Source: Chrysophaeum taylorii (taxonomy: Eukaryota; Sar; Pelagophyceae; Pelagomonadales; Pelagomonadaceae). Taken from it: a DNA stretch of 64,000 nucleotides. A program made the translations under genes and the position numbers. Shown piece after piece: positions 19,965-29,569 of this stretch (within the stretch, counting starts at the first letter, position 1; every line of letters starts with the position of its first letter). The notes under the pieces are model-generated. The model searched no databases and had not been told where the DNA came from. It saw nothing but the letters and a program-made list of their open reading frames with translations. The stretch spans positions 1-64,000 of the forward strand of contig JAQMWT010000119.1 in the NCBI GenBank assembly GCA_029834535.1, written 5' to 3'.

Positions 19965-21275
19965 GTGGAGTGGAAGAGCGGCCAAGTGTTGTTGTTGTAC
20001 TACAAGACCGCGGACGGGAAGCACGACGAGGAGGCGAGGGAGATACTTGGAGGTAAAGGCGTGAAGCGGAGAAGATTGGGCATGGAGGGACCGCCGAGCA
20101 ACGCTGTTGTGGAGATCGAGCAGAGCAACCCGAAGCGGGAGGGGTCAAAGTCGCACGTCCGGTACGAGTCTTACAAGCGCGCGAAGACGGTCCGCGAGTA
20201 CTACGAACTTGGGGGATCAAAGGCGGACTTGACGCACGACATGAAGCGCGGGTTCGTGACCGTGGTGACCGACGCTTCGGGCGCGACGGTGACGAGCGGG
20301 GAGGCGGTCCCGGAGCAGCGGTCGGAGGCGTCGGCGGAGGCACCGGCCGACACGGTACCATGGAACGACAGCCCTTACGTCGACGACCTCTGCGATACGT
20401 GCGGGCTGCCGACTATCACCGAGTATGGGGACGCCATGAGGAACGTGTTGATATGCGAGACGTGCGAGTGCGAGGCGCATCTGAAGTGCGCGGGCCTAAC
20501 CAAGGTGCCCAAGGATGCGTGGAACTGCGGCGAGTGCGTGGCGTTCAAGGCGCGAGGGTCCGAGCGTCCTCGGGCCGCCGGGCCGCCGCCAAAGGCAGAG
20601 GAACACGCGCAGCTCGGGACGAGGTGCGTCGAATGCGGGAGTCCCGGATCTCCCGACGCTGCCTTGTTCTTCTGCGATTCGGTCGACTGCTTCGGGGTAT
20701 ACCACCTCTCGTGCTGCATCGGAGCTCTCAAGCCGATCGAAGAAAAGGAAGCCTTTGATGGGGACCCCGAGAGTGTCACCCTCGAGCAGCTCCAGCGGGC
20801 GACAAAGTGCCCGCGGTGCCGATTGCGGACGACCGACGAAATCGAGCAGTGGCGCCTCCTCGTCGAGGAGGAGGTGGACCTCGTGGAGCGCGCGCGTCTC
20901 CACGCGATCGCCCTCGGCCAGGCTCGCGACCTCACGCCCGATCTCCTTCGTGCCTGCCTGAGCGAATTTGCTACCCCCGCGGGACCCCCGGCCCCCGCCC
21001 CCCACGACCCGCCGCAGCCCAACGACGACGACCCCGACTACGCCTCCTCCCGGCACCAGACCGACGACGACGGCAACAACAACGCCAACCTGCCGCCGCC
21101 GCCGCCGCCGCCGCCACTCGCTACGCCGCGCTCGCCGAACCCGGAGTGCTACAAGGTCGGCCGCGGCTGGTGGTGCAAGCACGACCCGGCGACGGGGAAC
21201 ATGTTCTACGTCCACGAAGTCACGGGCCAGACGCAGTGGGAAACCCCCGCCGCCCTCGATAAATATGTAACATGA
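19965..21275 (+). CDS. PHD-finger protein with C-terminal WW domain
   Basis: The open frame gives up to 436 residues. A segment RYESYKRAKTVREYYELGG near residue 65 is followed by two Cys/His-rich PHD-like fingers: CDTCGLPT ... CETCECEAHLKCAGL ... WNCGEC (about 140-190) and CVECGSP ... CFGVYHLSCC ... KCPRCR (about 220-290). After a Pro-rich linker, a WW domain closes the protein (GRGWWCKHDPATGNMFYV then HEVTGQTQWETP, about 400-432). PHD fingers read histone tails and WW domains bind proline-rich partners, so a nuclear adaptor is likely. The frame opens without an ATG until 20082. A splice acceptor near 19958 suggests an upstream first exon that I could not place. Confidence 0.75.
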   Translation: MEWKSGQVLLLYYKTADGKHDEEAREILGGKGVKRRRLGMEGPPSNAVVEIEQSNPKREGSKSHVRYESYKRAKTVREYYELGGSKADLTHDMKRGFVTVVTDASGATVTSGEAVPEQRSEASAEAPADTVPWNDSPYVDDLCDTCGLPTITEYGDAMRNVLICETCECEAHLKCAGLTKVPKDAWNCGECVAFKARGSERPRAAGPPPKAEEHAQLGTRCVECGSPGSPDAALFFCDSVDCFGVYHLSCCIGALKPIEEKEAFDGDPESVTLEQLQRATKCPRCRLRTTDEIEQWRLLVEEEVDLVERARLHAIALGQARDLTPDLLRACLSEFATPAGPPAPAPHDPPQPNDDDPDYASSRHQTDDDGNNNANLPPPPPPPPLATPRSPNPECYKVGRGWWCKHDPATGNMFYVHEVTGQTQWETPAALDKYVT

Positions 21276-21367
21276 TGATGATGACTCTATGATGACGTGG
21301 ACGACTACTCTAGCCAGCTCATCATCATCAATCAGTTCGACGCGAGAGCCGCTGCTAGAAGAAGAGG

Positions 21368-23734
21368 ATGATGCTGCTGATGGTGGTCGCATTCGCTGCC
21401 GGGTACAACGACGGCGGGATCCCACTGCCACCAAAGGGGGTCGTGCCGCTGCGCCGACGAGTCGTCACCGGGGGTGCGCGCCGACGAAAAGCCGCCGCCG
21501 CCGCCGCCGGCGTGGCTTCGGGAGCGCTCGCCGTCGCCGTCGCGGCGCTCGCCCCGGCCATCGCCGTGGATGACACCACTATTCCTATGATGGACGCTCT
21601 ACCGGATGTCTCTCGGATGATCGACGCGGCCGACGACCTCGGCGAGTTGGTCGCTACTGACGCTCCGTCGTCGTCGATCGATCTGCCTCGGGTGGAGGCG
21701 ATCGACGCGCCCGACCTCGCCGAGTTTTCCGGGTTCTCGCACGACGCCTTGGTGTTCCTCGCGGCGACGGTCGTCGTGACGCCCGCTTGTCGGCTGCTCG
21801 GGTTGTCGCCCATCCTCGGGTACCTCGTCGCGGGCGTCGCGCTCGGGCCTCAGGGCCTAGACCTCTTTCGCGAGATGGCGATCGACGACTCCCTGGCGGA
21901 AATTGGAATCCTGTTTCTGCTGTTCGAGCAGGTGAGAGACTCTTCCATTTCATCGGACGCACGCTCGCTCGCGTAGGGCCTCGAGCTGACGCTCGATCGG
22001 CTCGAGGCGCTGCGCAAGTACGCTTTCGGCCTCGGATCCCTCCAGCTCGTCGCGTGCTCCCTTGCCTTCGGCGCGTTTCCGTTCGTCGGCGGCGTCGAGT
22101 TCCTCGAGCGGCTCGTCGGCGCGCCGCCCGAGCTCGTCGCGATCACGCGGCCAGACGAAGCGATCATCATCGGGGCCGCCCTATCGCTCTCGAGCTCGGC
22201 CTTCGTCCTCCGCCTCTTGCAGGAAAAGCGTCAGTCGGACGAGGAGTTCGCGCTCGCTTGCCTCGGCGTCCTCCTCCTCCAGGACATCGCCGTCGTCCCG
22301 CTCCTCGTGCTCCTGCCGATCGTCGAGGACACGCAGGTCCTCGGCTTCGACGCCAACGTCGCCGCGCTGGCCACCTCGGCGCTCCAGTCGCTCGCGCTCC
22401 TCGGGGCGATCCTCGGCGTCGGGAGGGTCGTCCTCCGCCGGGTCTTCGCCGCCGTTGCCGGCGCCCGCTCCTCGGAGACCTTCGTCGCGCTCTGCCTCCT
22501 CGTCGTCTTAGGGACGGGCGCGCTAACCGACGCGGCCGGCCTCTCGTCGACGCTCGGAGCCTTCGTCGCGGGCACGCTCCTCGCCGAGACGAACTTCCGC
22601 GCGCGCATCGAGGCGGACATCCAGCCCTTCCGCGGTCTGCTGCTCGGCTTGTTCTTCGTCACGACGGGCGCCAACGTCGACCTTCAGCTCCTCGCCCTCG
22701 AGTGGCCCACCGCGACGGCCCTCTTGCTCGGGCAGCTCGCCTTCAAGGCGGCCATCGTCGCCTTCTTCGCCGAGATCGTCTTCGGCCTCCCGAGGAGAGA
22801 GGCGATCCGCACGTCGCTCCTCCTCGCCGGCGGCGGCGAGTTCGCCTTTGTCGTGCTCACGCTAGCGACTCGCCTTGGCGTCCTCCCTCCGCAGCTCGCT
22901 CGCCTCGACACGGCCGTCGTCGTCGTCGCCATGGCCCTCACTCCGGCCCTCGGAGCTCTCGGCGACTGGATCGCCGCGACGCCGCCCGACTTTTTTTCCG
23001 CCGCCCGACGAGACGACGACGACGACGGCCTCGCCGCGCCGCTTTTTGATGCATCGCCGGCGGGGCCCAGCACCGACGCGCCCGTCGTCGTCGTGCGCGG
23101 CTTTGGACCCGAAGGCCAGATCCTCGCCGCCCTCCTCGCCGAAGCGCGACCCGGTCTCGACTACGTCGCCCTCGACGACTCCCCCGCCGCCGTCGCCGAG
23201 GCCCGCGCCCGCGGCTTTCCGGTGGTCTACGGCGATGCCTCCCCCGGCGTCCTCGCCTCGCTCCTCGACCGACCCGTCGCTGCTTTTGTGCTCCCGCGGG
23301 CTACCCCCGAGGAGATCGCGCGGATACGCGACGCTTACCCCGCCGCGCCGATCGTCGCCACGCGCCTCCTCGAGGACGACACGGAGCCCGCGCGCGACCT
23401 CCTCTTCGCCGCTGGTTCGAATCAAGTCGTCGACGAGCGCCTCGAGACGGCGCTCGACATCGGCAAGGCTCTCCTAGTCCACCTTCCCGCACCCCGCGCC
23501 GACGACCAAGCCGCCCTCGCCAACGTCAGACGCCGAGTCCTGCACCGAGCCGCCCTCATGCGAAACGTCGTCGGCGACGCCAAGTCTACCGTCTCCGGAG
23601 GTGGCTTCGACCTCGATGCGACGAGACCACGGGCCGTCGACCCCGGCGCGCGCGCTCGCGCCGCGAAACGCCTCTCTATCTTCGCTGGCTACGACGACGA
23701 CGACGACGACAACAACAACGAAAAGGACTCCTGA
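21368..23734 (+). CDS. KEA-type K+/H+ antiporter (CPA2) with KTN domain, two exons
   Basis: Exons 21368-21931 and 21977-23734 are joined by a 45-nt GT-AG intron, restoring LFLLFEQGLELTLDRLEALR, a diagnostic KEA/KefB block. The product is 773 residues. The hydrophobic start MMLLMVVAFAAG followed by a basic, Ala-rich stretch resembles a signal plus transit peptide, with a Phe near the presumed cleavage (VVA-FAA) as in algae with complex plastids. The exchanger domain spans about 125-530 and a Rossmann-type KTN domain about 550-680 (VVVVRGFGPEGQ ... VVYGDAS). KEA proteins exchange K+ for H+ across plastid envelope or thylakoid membranes. Plastid targeting is inferred. Confidence 0.88.
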
Positions 23735-24089
23735 CGCGGCGTGGAGGGGCATTCATCGAGTAAATAATGCCACACGGCGGCACATTCTCCTCGTGTACAT
23801 CGGCGCGGCCGCATTCTAACTAACGGTGGAGGTTGTTATATCCTAGTGAGACGGGCTCATCGGGGACGGCATCGTCGTCGTTTCACTTCTTCTTGCTAGA
23901 AGTAGCAGCCATCGTCTTCCTGTAGTGGTGTTCCCTGCAGGGCGCGCGCGTCTGATGGAGGATTTCTAAAGCCAAAGCCGCCGCCGCCGTCGTCGTCGCA
24001 TTGAATGAAGCAACTGGTGGTTGGGAGGGAGGGGGGTCTTCTCGATCGATACAGGGACGCGCCATCGATGTACGCGAGGGTGATCGATC
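23735..24089. other. intergenic, possible last exon of the DIxGA gene
   Basis: On the minus strand a GTGAGA donor directly after the codons for RALP and an acceptor CAACCACCAG about 80 nt on could join an extra exon that reads into Asp/Gly-rich codons. A second possible tiny exon ends in SSKKK. Neither is certain. Confidence 0.3.
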
Positions 24090-25187
24090 TCACGGAAGCG
24101 CACGGACGGCAGCGACGTCGGCTTCGCGCTGCGCTGCCTCTCGTCGACTCGAAGGCTCCGCGGGCGCAGTGTTTGATCTGAGGGCGACACCGCTCGCGGG
24201 CTTAGCAGCCTCGCGCTTTTTGTTCGCGTTTAGGATTGCGAGGAGGTGGCTAAAGTCGGGCTTGGTCGGGTCAGCAAGGAGATTGCCGTCGAGGGACTTG
24301 TAGTTGGGGTTGAGGGGGTTGGTCTTGCGTTCGGTCCGGATCGCGTAGCGTACCGAGTCGGACTGCGCACCTTGGATGTCGCCGACGTAGTTGGTGTTGC
24401 GGAAGTGGCGACGCTGATCGAGCGGCGGCTGGATGGCGTGGGGCGGCTTCCAGCCACACTGTGCGCCGTCGATGTCCTGGGTGTGCAGTGGGAAAAAGGG
24501 GCCTTGGGTGGCCTTGGGCAGCTTCTTCGGCATCGTCTTGACCATGTCGTCTTTGATGCACATGCCGTTGATGCGATGCGTTGGCCGGAGGGGATCCGTT
24601 GTGCGGCGCGTCTTGAACCCGATGTCGTTGATGTCTTTGACGTTCATAAAGTCGACGGGCGGACCGTCGCGGCGCACCCTCTCGTTCCGCGGCCGCCAGC
24701 CCGAGCGCGTGCCCTCGATGTCGTCGCACGCGTGCGTCTTGCGTTGCGAAAATCGAAATCGCGCCCTGGGAGCCGTCCCTTCGATGTCTTTGACCTCGAA
24801 GCTGTCGCGGACGTACCGCGGCACGAAGGGTTCGGCTGGTGTGCACGACGGGAGCTTATAGTCTGGGTCGAGCGGGTTGACCAACCTCGACGTCCTGAAA
24901 AGCGTCCGCTTCGGGACCGATCCTTCTATGGGCGGTCGGTCGTCTTCGGCCCGAGACATCTTCTTGTGGAGCTTCATCGGCGCCGTTCCGTCAATGTCTT
25001 CGGTGCGGTAAAAGTCCGGCCGCGACGTATATCGCAGATACTTGAGCTCTGGCTTGGCGCCATCGATGTCGTCCAACCGATTGCTGACGTGCGTCCCGAC
25101 ATGGCGTACTCTGTTTGGAATGGTCGCCGGGCCGCGCGACCCCAACGACATCGTTATGAACCGCTCTTCGCAGTCGACCACACCCAT
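24090..25187 (-). CDS. protein with repeated DIxGA motifs, unrecognised
   Basis: About 365 residues. It begins MGVVDCEERF and soon reads SLGSRGPATIPNRVRHVGTH. A motif D-I-[DEQ]-G-[AT] recurs seven or eight times, 20-60 residues apart: DDIDGAKP, EDIDGTAP, KDIEGTAP, DDIEGTRS, QDIDGAQC, GDIQGAQS and variants. NPL.P.Y occurs twice (NPLDPDYKLP, NPLNPNYKSL). It is basic and lacks membrane segments. The repeats look like regularly spaced docking motifs. Similar short repeats occur in protist cytoskeletal proteins, but I cannot name the family. A second start is possible at 25151. It is divergent from MZT1, 130 bp apart. The C-terminus may continue in another exon. Confidence 0.6.
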   Translation of the reverse strand: MGVVDCEERFITMSLGSRGPATIPNRVRHVGTHVSNRLDDIDGAKPELKYLRYTSRPDFYRTEDIDGTAPMKLHKKMSRAEDDRPPIEGSVPKRTLFRTSRLVNPLDPDYKLPSCTPAEPFVPRYVRDSFEVKDIEGTAPRARFRFSQRKTHACDDIEGTRSGWRPRNERVRRDGPPVDFMNVKDINDIGFKTRRTTDPLRPTHRINGMCIKDDMVKTMPKKLPKATQGPFFPLHTQDIDGAQCGWKPPHAIQPPLDQRRHFRNTNYVGDIQGAQSDSVRYAIRTERKTNPLNPNYKSLDGNLLADPTKPDFSHLLAILNANKKREAAKPASGVALRSNTAPAEPSSRREAAQREADVAAVRALP

Positions 25188-25317
25188 CACGCAACCGACG
25201 ACATAAACTAATTCGCAATAAAAAAGATATGTAGGATACGTAAAAAAGACCGACCTGTTGATGAAAAAATTACCCTCGTGTCGATGATGGAAGGAGGACT
25301 CCCGAAAGAGGCTCTCG

Positions 25318-25674
25318 ATGGTGCGGTCACTGTTGGTGCGTCTGGACACTTCTCGCCCAGTGGTTCACGAAATGTCCGAGTTGCTCGACACTGGCCTGAA
25401 TCGACGTGCCCTCGACGCCATTGCTCGACTCTGCGACGAAGGTGTCGTCGTCGTCGGGTCCTCCGCAATGACAACACAATTCGAGCGCAGGCGTCAACCC
25501 GTCTGCTCTCGCGCAAGGTGCGTTGTCTCGTTGTCTCGCGCGCACGTTGCCTCAGTCGTGCGTGAGCTCTCCCACGAGAAGGAGGCGATTGGTAAACGAC
25601 GACGACAAGCCGCCGCCGCCGCCGCCGCCGCGAGGGCGTCGCATCAAGCACGAGGGGATGGCGAACCGCGCTAA
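25318..25674 (+). CDS. MZT1: MOZART1 (gamma-tubulin complex anchor), three exons with a 27-nt microexon
   Basis: Exons are 25318-25441, 25491-25517 (27 nt) and 25556-25674, with GT-AG introns of 49 and 38 nt. The product is 89 residues. Spliced, it reads HEMSELLDTGLNRRALDAIA, then RLCDEGVNPSALAQVVRELS, matching the MZT1 core (ISRILNTGLD...LCEQG.NPEAL..VIKELR) with no gap. The microexon encodes VNPSALAQ, a conserved stretch. MZT1 binds GCP N-termini and recruits gamma-tubulin ring complexes to microtubule-organising centres. The C-terminus is a basic, Ala-rich tail. Confidence is high because both introns change frame and the match is seamless. Confidence 0.9.
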   Translation: MVRSLLVRLDTSRPVVHEMSELLDTGLNRRALDAIARLCDEGVVVVGSSAMTTQFERRRQPVCSRARCVVSLSRAHVASVVRELSHEKEAIGKRRRQAAAAAAAARASHQARGDGEPR

Positions 25675-26088
25675 AATAGTAGTAGTAGTAGTAGTAGTAG
25701 AACGCTGCCACGTTCCAGCGAGTAGCTATGCGGCTAGTATTTATGATTATCGGCATTTGTCTTAACATGAAGCACACGTGTGTGTCGCGCCATCGCAGCA
25801 CCGACATCTGTCACAATCAGCAGCAGCAGCAGCCGCAGCAGCGCCAGCCTCTTTAGCGTGCGTGTGTCCAAATAGAATGGGCGGCGCCCTCTGGACGGAC
25901 GGACGGACGGACGGACGAAACTACAGCCACCTTTGGTCGCCATCCGCCAAGTGTCGCGCGCGTTGCTCGATGGAGCCAGCGAGCTCGGTCTTTACCAGAA
26001 GGTACTTGTCGAGGAGGAGTGACGACGGGGCCGTCGGCTTGGAGGGAGCGTGATCTTCGTTGGTGGTTCCTAGGTGATTCGCTGTTCG
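25675..26088. other. intergenic with simple repeats
   Basis: It holds a (GTA)n tract near 25678-25701, an (AGC)n tract near 25820 and five or six GGAC units near 25895. No coding signal is seen. It separates convergent genes and probably carries both 3' UTRs. Confidence 0.6.
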
Positions 26089-29000
26089 TTAGAACGAGGT
26101 CTTCGCGTCCTCTTCGGCGGCTTGCGTTCTGGCGATTTGCTTGACTTCTTCGAGGAGGGTGTCGCCGTGGAGGACAAAATCGTTGGGGCATTGCGGTTGT
26201 TGGGGTTTGAGGAGGCAGATATCGCCAACGACGTGATGATTCTTCTTGTCGTCTAGCGCGTCGCACGTAATGGAGCGCATCGAATCCGTCGCGAATGCCA
26301 TACTCGGGTCGGAGACGTTCCGTTGGCGCGCGGCGATGAGAGGGTGGACGGGGTCGTCGTCGTCCTCGCGGTCGATCGCGTCGAGGATGGCCCCCTTCCA
26401 GTCAACCGGATCGCCGACGTTCTCAAAGGAGAAGACGATAACGAAAGCGGTGGTGACGCAGGTGAGCTCGTGGTCGTTTTTTGCGTCGAGCTTGAGGACT
26501 GTGTGGAGGTGGACCTTGCCCATGGGGTCGTGGGCGTTTGGCGCGTTGAGCGCGATGGCGACGGGCTCGGCCGTCTCTGCTAGGACGTCGCGGACGAGGC
26601 CAGAGTCGGGGAGGTGCTCCGAGAGCAACGCGTCCGCGGCGTACCAGAGAAGCTGGTCGCGGGTCAAAATGAGCTTGACCTTGTGCCAGACGCGCTTGTT
26701 TTCGGCGTCGTCGTGGCGATCGACCGTCGTCGCGCGGTTTCGGAAGGAGGCCGAAGCGGCAGCGGTGACGCAGAAGAGGCCGTCGACGCCTCCCAACAAA
26801 GAGCTGGAAAAGCTGGCCGAGCGGCGCTTCTCCTTGGATTTGGTACACACGCCGTATTTTAAGACCGTGTTGAAGTAGAGGGAGTCCTCGAGCTCCTCGT
26901 CCTGGGTAGACATGACCGCCCGGAGCTGCGGGGGCTCGAGAATTGGCGAGGGGCGTCGCTCGGCCAGCAGCGGTCGTCGGTCGAGCCCCGGCGACGCGTG
27001 GGTCTCCTCGAGCTGCGCGAGGGCGCGCTCGAGGGTTCCCTTGACGAGGCGCGCCGGGTCGCTATGGAGGTCGGGCGTCGTCTCGACGGAGACCAACGCC
27101 GCTTCGAAGAGCTCCAGAGCGTGCTGCTTCGCGGCCGCGCGCTTCACGAGAGGCGTGTCCTCCAAGGCGGGATTATCGGCGACGGCGTGCTCGTCGATCG
27201 TGTCGAGGAGGTTTGGCTGGCGTTCCTGCGGGGAGGTCCGAGGGGGTGGTCGGTAGAAGCCGACCCACGCGGGCAGCGACTGGAGCGCCGCCGAGTTGGT
27301 GGCGGCGGCGGCAGCGGCGGCGGCGGCGATTTTGTTGCCGTTCTTGCTGCCGTCGCTGTCGGAGGGAGGGAGCGAGGAGAAGACGGCGTCGTCCGGGTCG
27401 GCGACGAGGTTGCTCCGGCTGAGTCCCGTCTTGGCCTTGAGGAGGTCGTCCGGCGAGAGGCGGATGTGCTCGAAGCGGAGCGCGCGGAGTTCCTGGTGCC
27501 ACATGGTGGTGACGACGCGCACCACCAGAAAGGCCGAGAAGGCGTGGAGCGAGCGGGCTCCCGGGCCGGCGGGTCGCAGAACAAACGAGGCGACGTTGGC
27601 GGCGACCGTCGGCACGACCAACACAAAGTCGAGGCGACGAGCGACCTCGGAGGGCGCGGCCCAGAGCCGCGCCGTCGACTCCATCACGAAGACGGTCCCC
27701 AAAATCAGCTCGATGTCGCGGAGCACGAGGACCGCGTGGCCGTTCAGGACGCTACGCGCGCCGCGTTCGTTCAGGGTGACGGCGACACTAAAGGCAAAGG
27801 CCAGGGAGGCGACGGCCGACGCGGCCGAGATGCCCGGCTCGTCGATCATGCCCCGGAGCGTCGCGCGGACCCAGTCCGCGACCGTGCGGCGCGAGCCGGC
27901 GTTGTGGTAGTCGAGGTCGCGGCGGCGCTTTCGCGTAAAGTTACCTCCAGTCGCGTCGGCGAAGTCGCCGCGTTCTTGCTGCTTGCGGACCACGTCAGCG
28001 ATGCGGCGCGGGTCGCTCATCTCGCCGACGTGCGTGATGAGGGTGAAGCGCGGCACGATGCGCGGGACCAGGACGAACAGAAGGCACAGGGCGATGCCCA
28101 GGGCAGTCACGGGAGCGGCGAGCTTGTGGTCGCCCTGGAGTTTGTCGAGCTTGTAAAAAAAGAGCGCGATCGAGCCGCTGAGGACGAACAGACACGTCTC
28201 GAGCAGCGTCACGACCAGGCCCGGGTTCCCAAACCAGAACAGAGACCTATGCAGCCCCGACAGCGACGACGACAGCGACTGCTGTTCGGTTTTAAAAAAG
28301 GTGTTGTCGCCGGCGGCAGTAGAAGCGGCGGAAACCTGGCGGTCGTCGTCGCCGTCGTGGTGGCGGGGATCTTCGAGGTCGTCCCGCTTGGCGTCGTGGT
28401 CGTCGTCGCGGTGTCGGGGCGACGTCGGCGGCGGCGGCGGCGATTCGTCTCTATACAAGATCTCCGAATGGAGGAGAAACCAATATATCCACTTGACTTT
28501 GAAGAAGACGATCACGCAGAGGCCGGCGACCGCGGAGCCCAACCACGTCAGGGTGGTCTCGACGCTCGGGGCCGACAGCAACGTGGAGAAAAAGAGGTGG
28601 ACGACGAGGCCGAGAATGCCTAGCGACCACACGGTATCGCGAATCTCCGAAAATTCGAGACAGACGTGCTGCATGCAGGATTCGAGGTACGCCGCAAAGC
28701 TAAAGCTGTGCGGAAGGTGGTGCACCCGCAAAAAGTCCCGCCGGACTTCGTGGAAGGTCATGTGTTCGAGACACTTTTGGTAGGCGAGCCAAGCGACCGG
28801 GTGGCGCGCGAGACCCTTAATCCAGTAACTCCCGAAGAACAGGTGGTGCTCGAGCGGGGGAATCCGCAGTTGCGCGCGCAATCGATGCATCTGCGCCGTG
28901 ATGGTCCAGTGGTCGGCCATCTCCGCCTCTTCAAACCGACGCCACAGCCTTCCAAAGTACCTCGAAAGCGCGTATAACGCGACGTTCGCGACGACGTAGA

Positions 29001-29319
29001 AGAGCGCGACGGTAAAGAGCGCAAAGTGCACTTCGTGGAACACGGCCACCCAATCTCCGTGAGACACGGCCGCCGTCTGCTCCAGCACGAACAGCCCGAA
29101 TGCTATCAACCCGAGCACGGACAGTTCGCGTTCCGACGCTTCGAGGATGTCGTTGGCGTGTTTTTGCCGTTCGCTCCATCGCTTCAGCCGCCGCGCGAGC
29201 ACCTGGAGAACTAACACCCCAGAAATCACCAGCACGGCGGTCACGGTCAGGGCGAGGTCGTGGTGCCGACCGTGGCCCTTCTTCTTCGAGCTGCTTCCGG
29301 CCATCACCCACGCCCACAA
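26089..29319 (-). CDS. large multi-pass membrane protein: MLO-like part, voltage-sensor-like part, PH-like domain
   Basis: 1076 residues in one exon. The N-terminal 320 residues have about six membrane spans. They carry SERELSVLGLIAFGLFVLEQ, an EVHFALFTVALFYVV helix and a long cytosolic loop of charged helices (FGRLWRRFEEAE ... FLRVHHLPHSFSFAAYLE), a layout like MLO proteins. A second hydrophobic cluster (about 500-650) contains ILGTVFVMESTARLWA, then RRLDFVLVVPTVAANV and VVRVV, reminiscent of S2-S4 of voltage-sensor domains, but with few S4 charges. The C-terminus (about 900-1040) looks like a PH fold (VKLILTRDQLLWYAA ... VVFSFENVGDPVDWKGAILD). Function is unknown; a membrane sensor or scaffold is plausible. 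An alternative start is at 29304. Confidence 0.6.
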   Translation of the reverse strand: MWAWVMAGSSSKKKGHGRHHDLALTVTAVLVISGVLVLQVLARRLKRWSERQKHANDILEASERELSVLGLIAFGLFVLEQTAAVSHGDWVAVFHEVHFALFTVALFYVVANVALYALSRYFGRLWRRFEEAEMADHWTITAQMHRLRAQLRIPPLEHHLFFGSYWIKGLARHPVAWLAYQKCLEHMTFHEVRRDFLRVHHLPHSFSFAAYLESCMQHVCLEFSEIRDTVWSLGILGLVVHLFFSTLLSAPSVETTLTWLGSAVAGLCVIVFFKVKWIYWFLLHSEILYRDESPPPPPTSPRHRDDDHDAKRDDLEDPRHHDGDDDRQVSAASTAAGDNTFFKTEQQSLSSSLSGLHRSLFWFGNPGLVVTLLETCLFVLSGSIALFFYKLDKLQGDHKLAAPVTALGIALCLLFVLVPRIVPRFTLITHVGEMSDPRRIADVVRKQQERGDFADATGGNFTRKRRRDLDYHNAGSRRTVADWVRATLRGMIDEPGISAASAVASLAFAFSVAVTLNERGARSVLNGHAVLVLRDIELILGTVFVMESTARLWAAPSEVARRLDFVLVVPTVAANVASFVLRPAGPGARSLHAFSAFLVVRVVTTMWHQELRALRFEHIRLSPDDLLKAKTGLSRSNLVADPDDAVFSSLPPSDSDGSKNGNKIAAAAAAAAATNSAALQSLPAWVGFYRPPPRTSPQERQPNLLDTIDEHAVADNPALEDTPLVKRAAAKQHALELFEAALVSVETTPDLHSDPARLVKGTLERALAQLEETHASPGLDRRPLLAERRPSPILEPPQLRAVMSTQDEELEDSLYFNTVLKYGVCTKSKEKRRSASFSSSLLGGVDGLFCVTAAASASFRNRATTVDRHDDAENKRVWHKVKLILTRDQLLWYAADALLSEHLPDSGLVRDVLAETAEPVAIALNAPNAHDPMGKVHLHTVLKLDAKNDHELTCVTTAFVIVFSFENVGDPVDWKGAILDAIDREDDDDPVHPLIAARQRNVSDPSMAFATDSMRSITCDALDDKKNHHVVGDICLLKPQQPQCPNDFVLHGDTLLEEVKQIARTQAAEEDAKTSF

Positions 29320-29569
29320 CAGAAACTCATTGTCAGTGACGCCTTTTGTTTGTTTGTTTGTCTATATACGCCTTTATTCACGTTATATAACTACTACTAC
29401 TACTACTACTACTACTTATAAAGCCTTCTGGTCTATGAGACAAGTTCCACGGGATTATTCCACCACGCCATCTTTTCCGAAACCCTTCGTACCCACGACC
29501 GTTATACTACTACTACAGAAAGGGATCATTCCTAGAAAGCTTGAATCACAGAACATTCTTGAAACACTA

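Noticed and set aside
19399-29376. Shared 14-mer TATATACGCCTTTA at 19399-19412 and 29363-29376
   Set aside because: Several 14-base matches are expected by chance in a window of this size.
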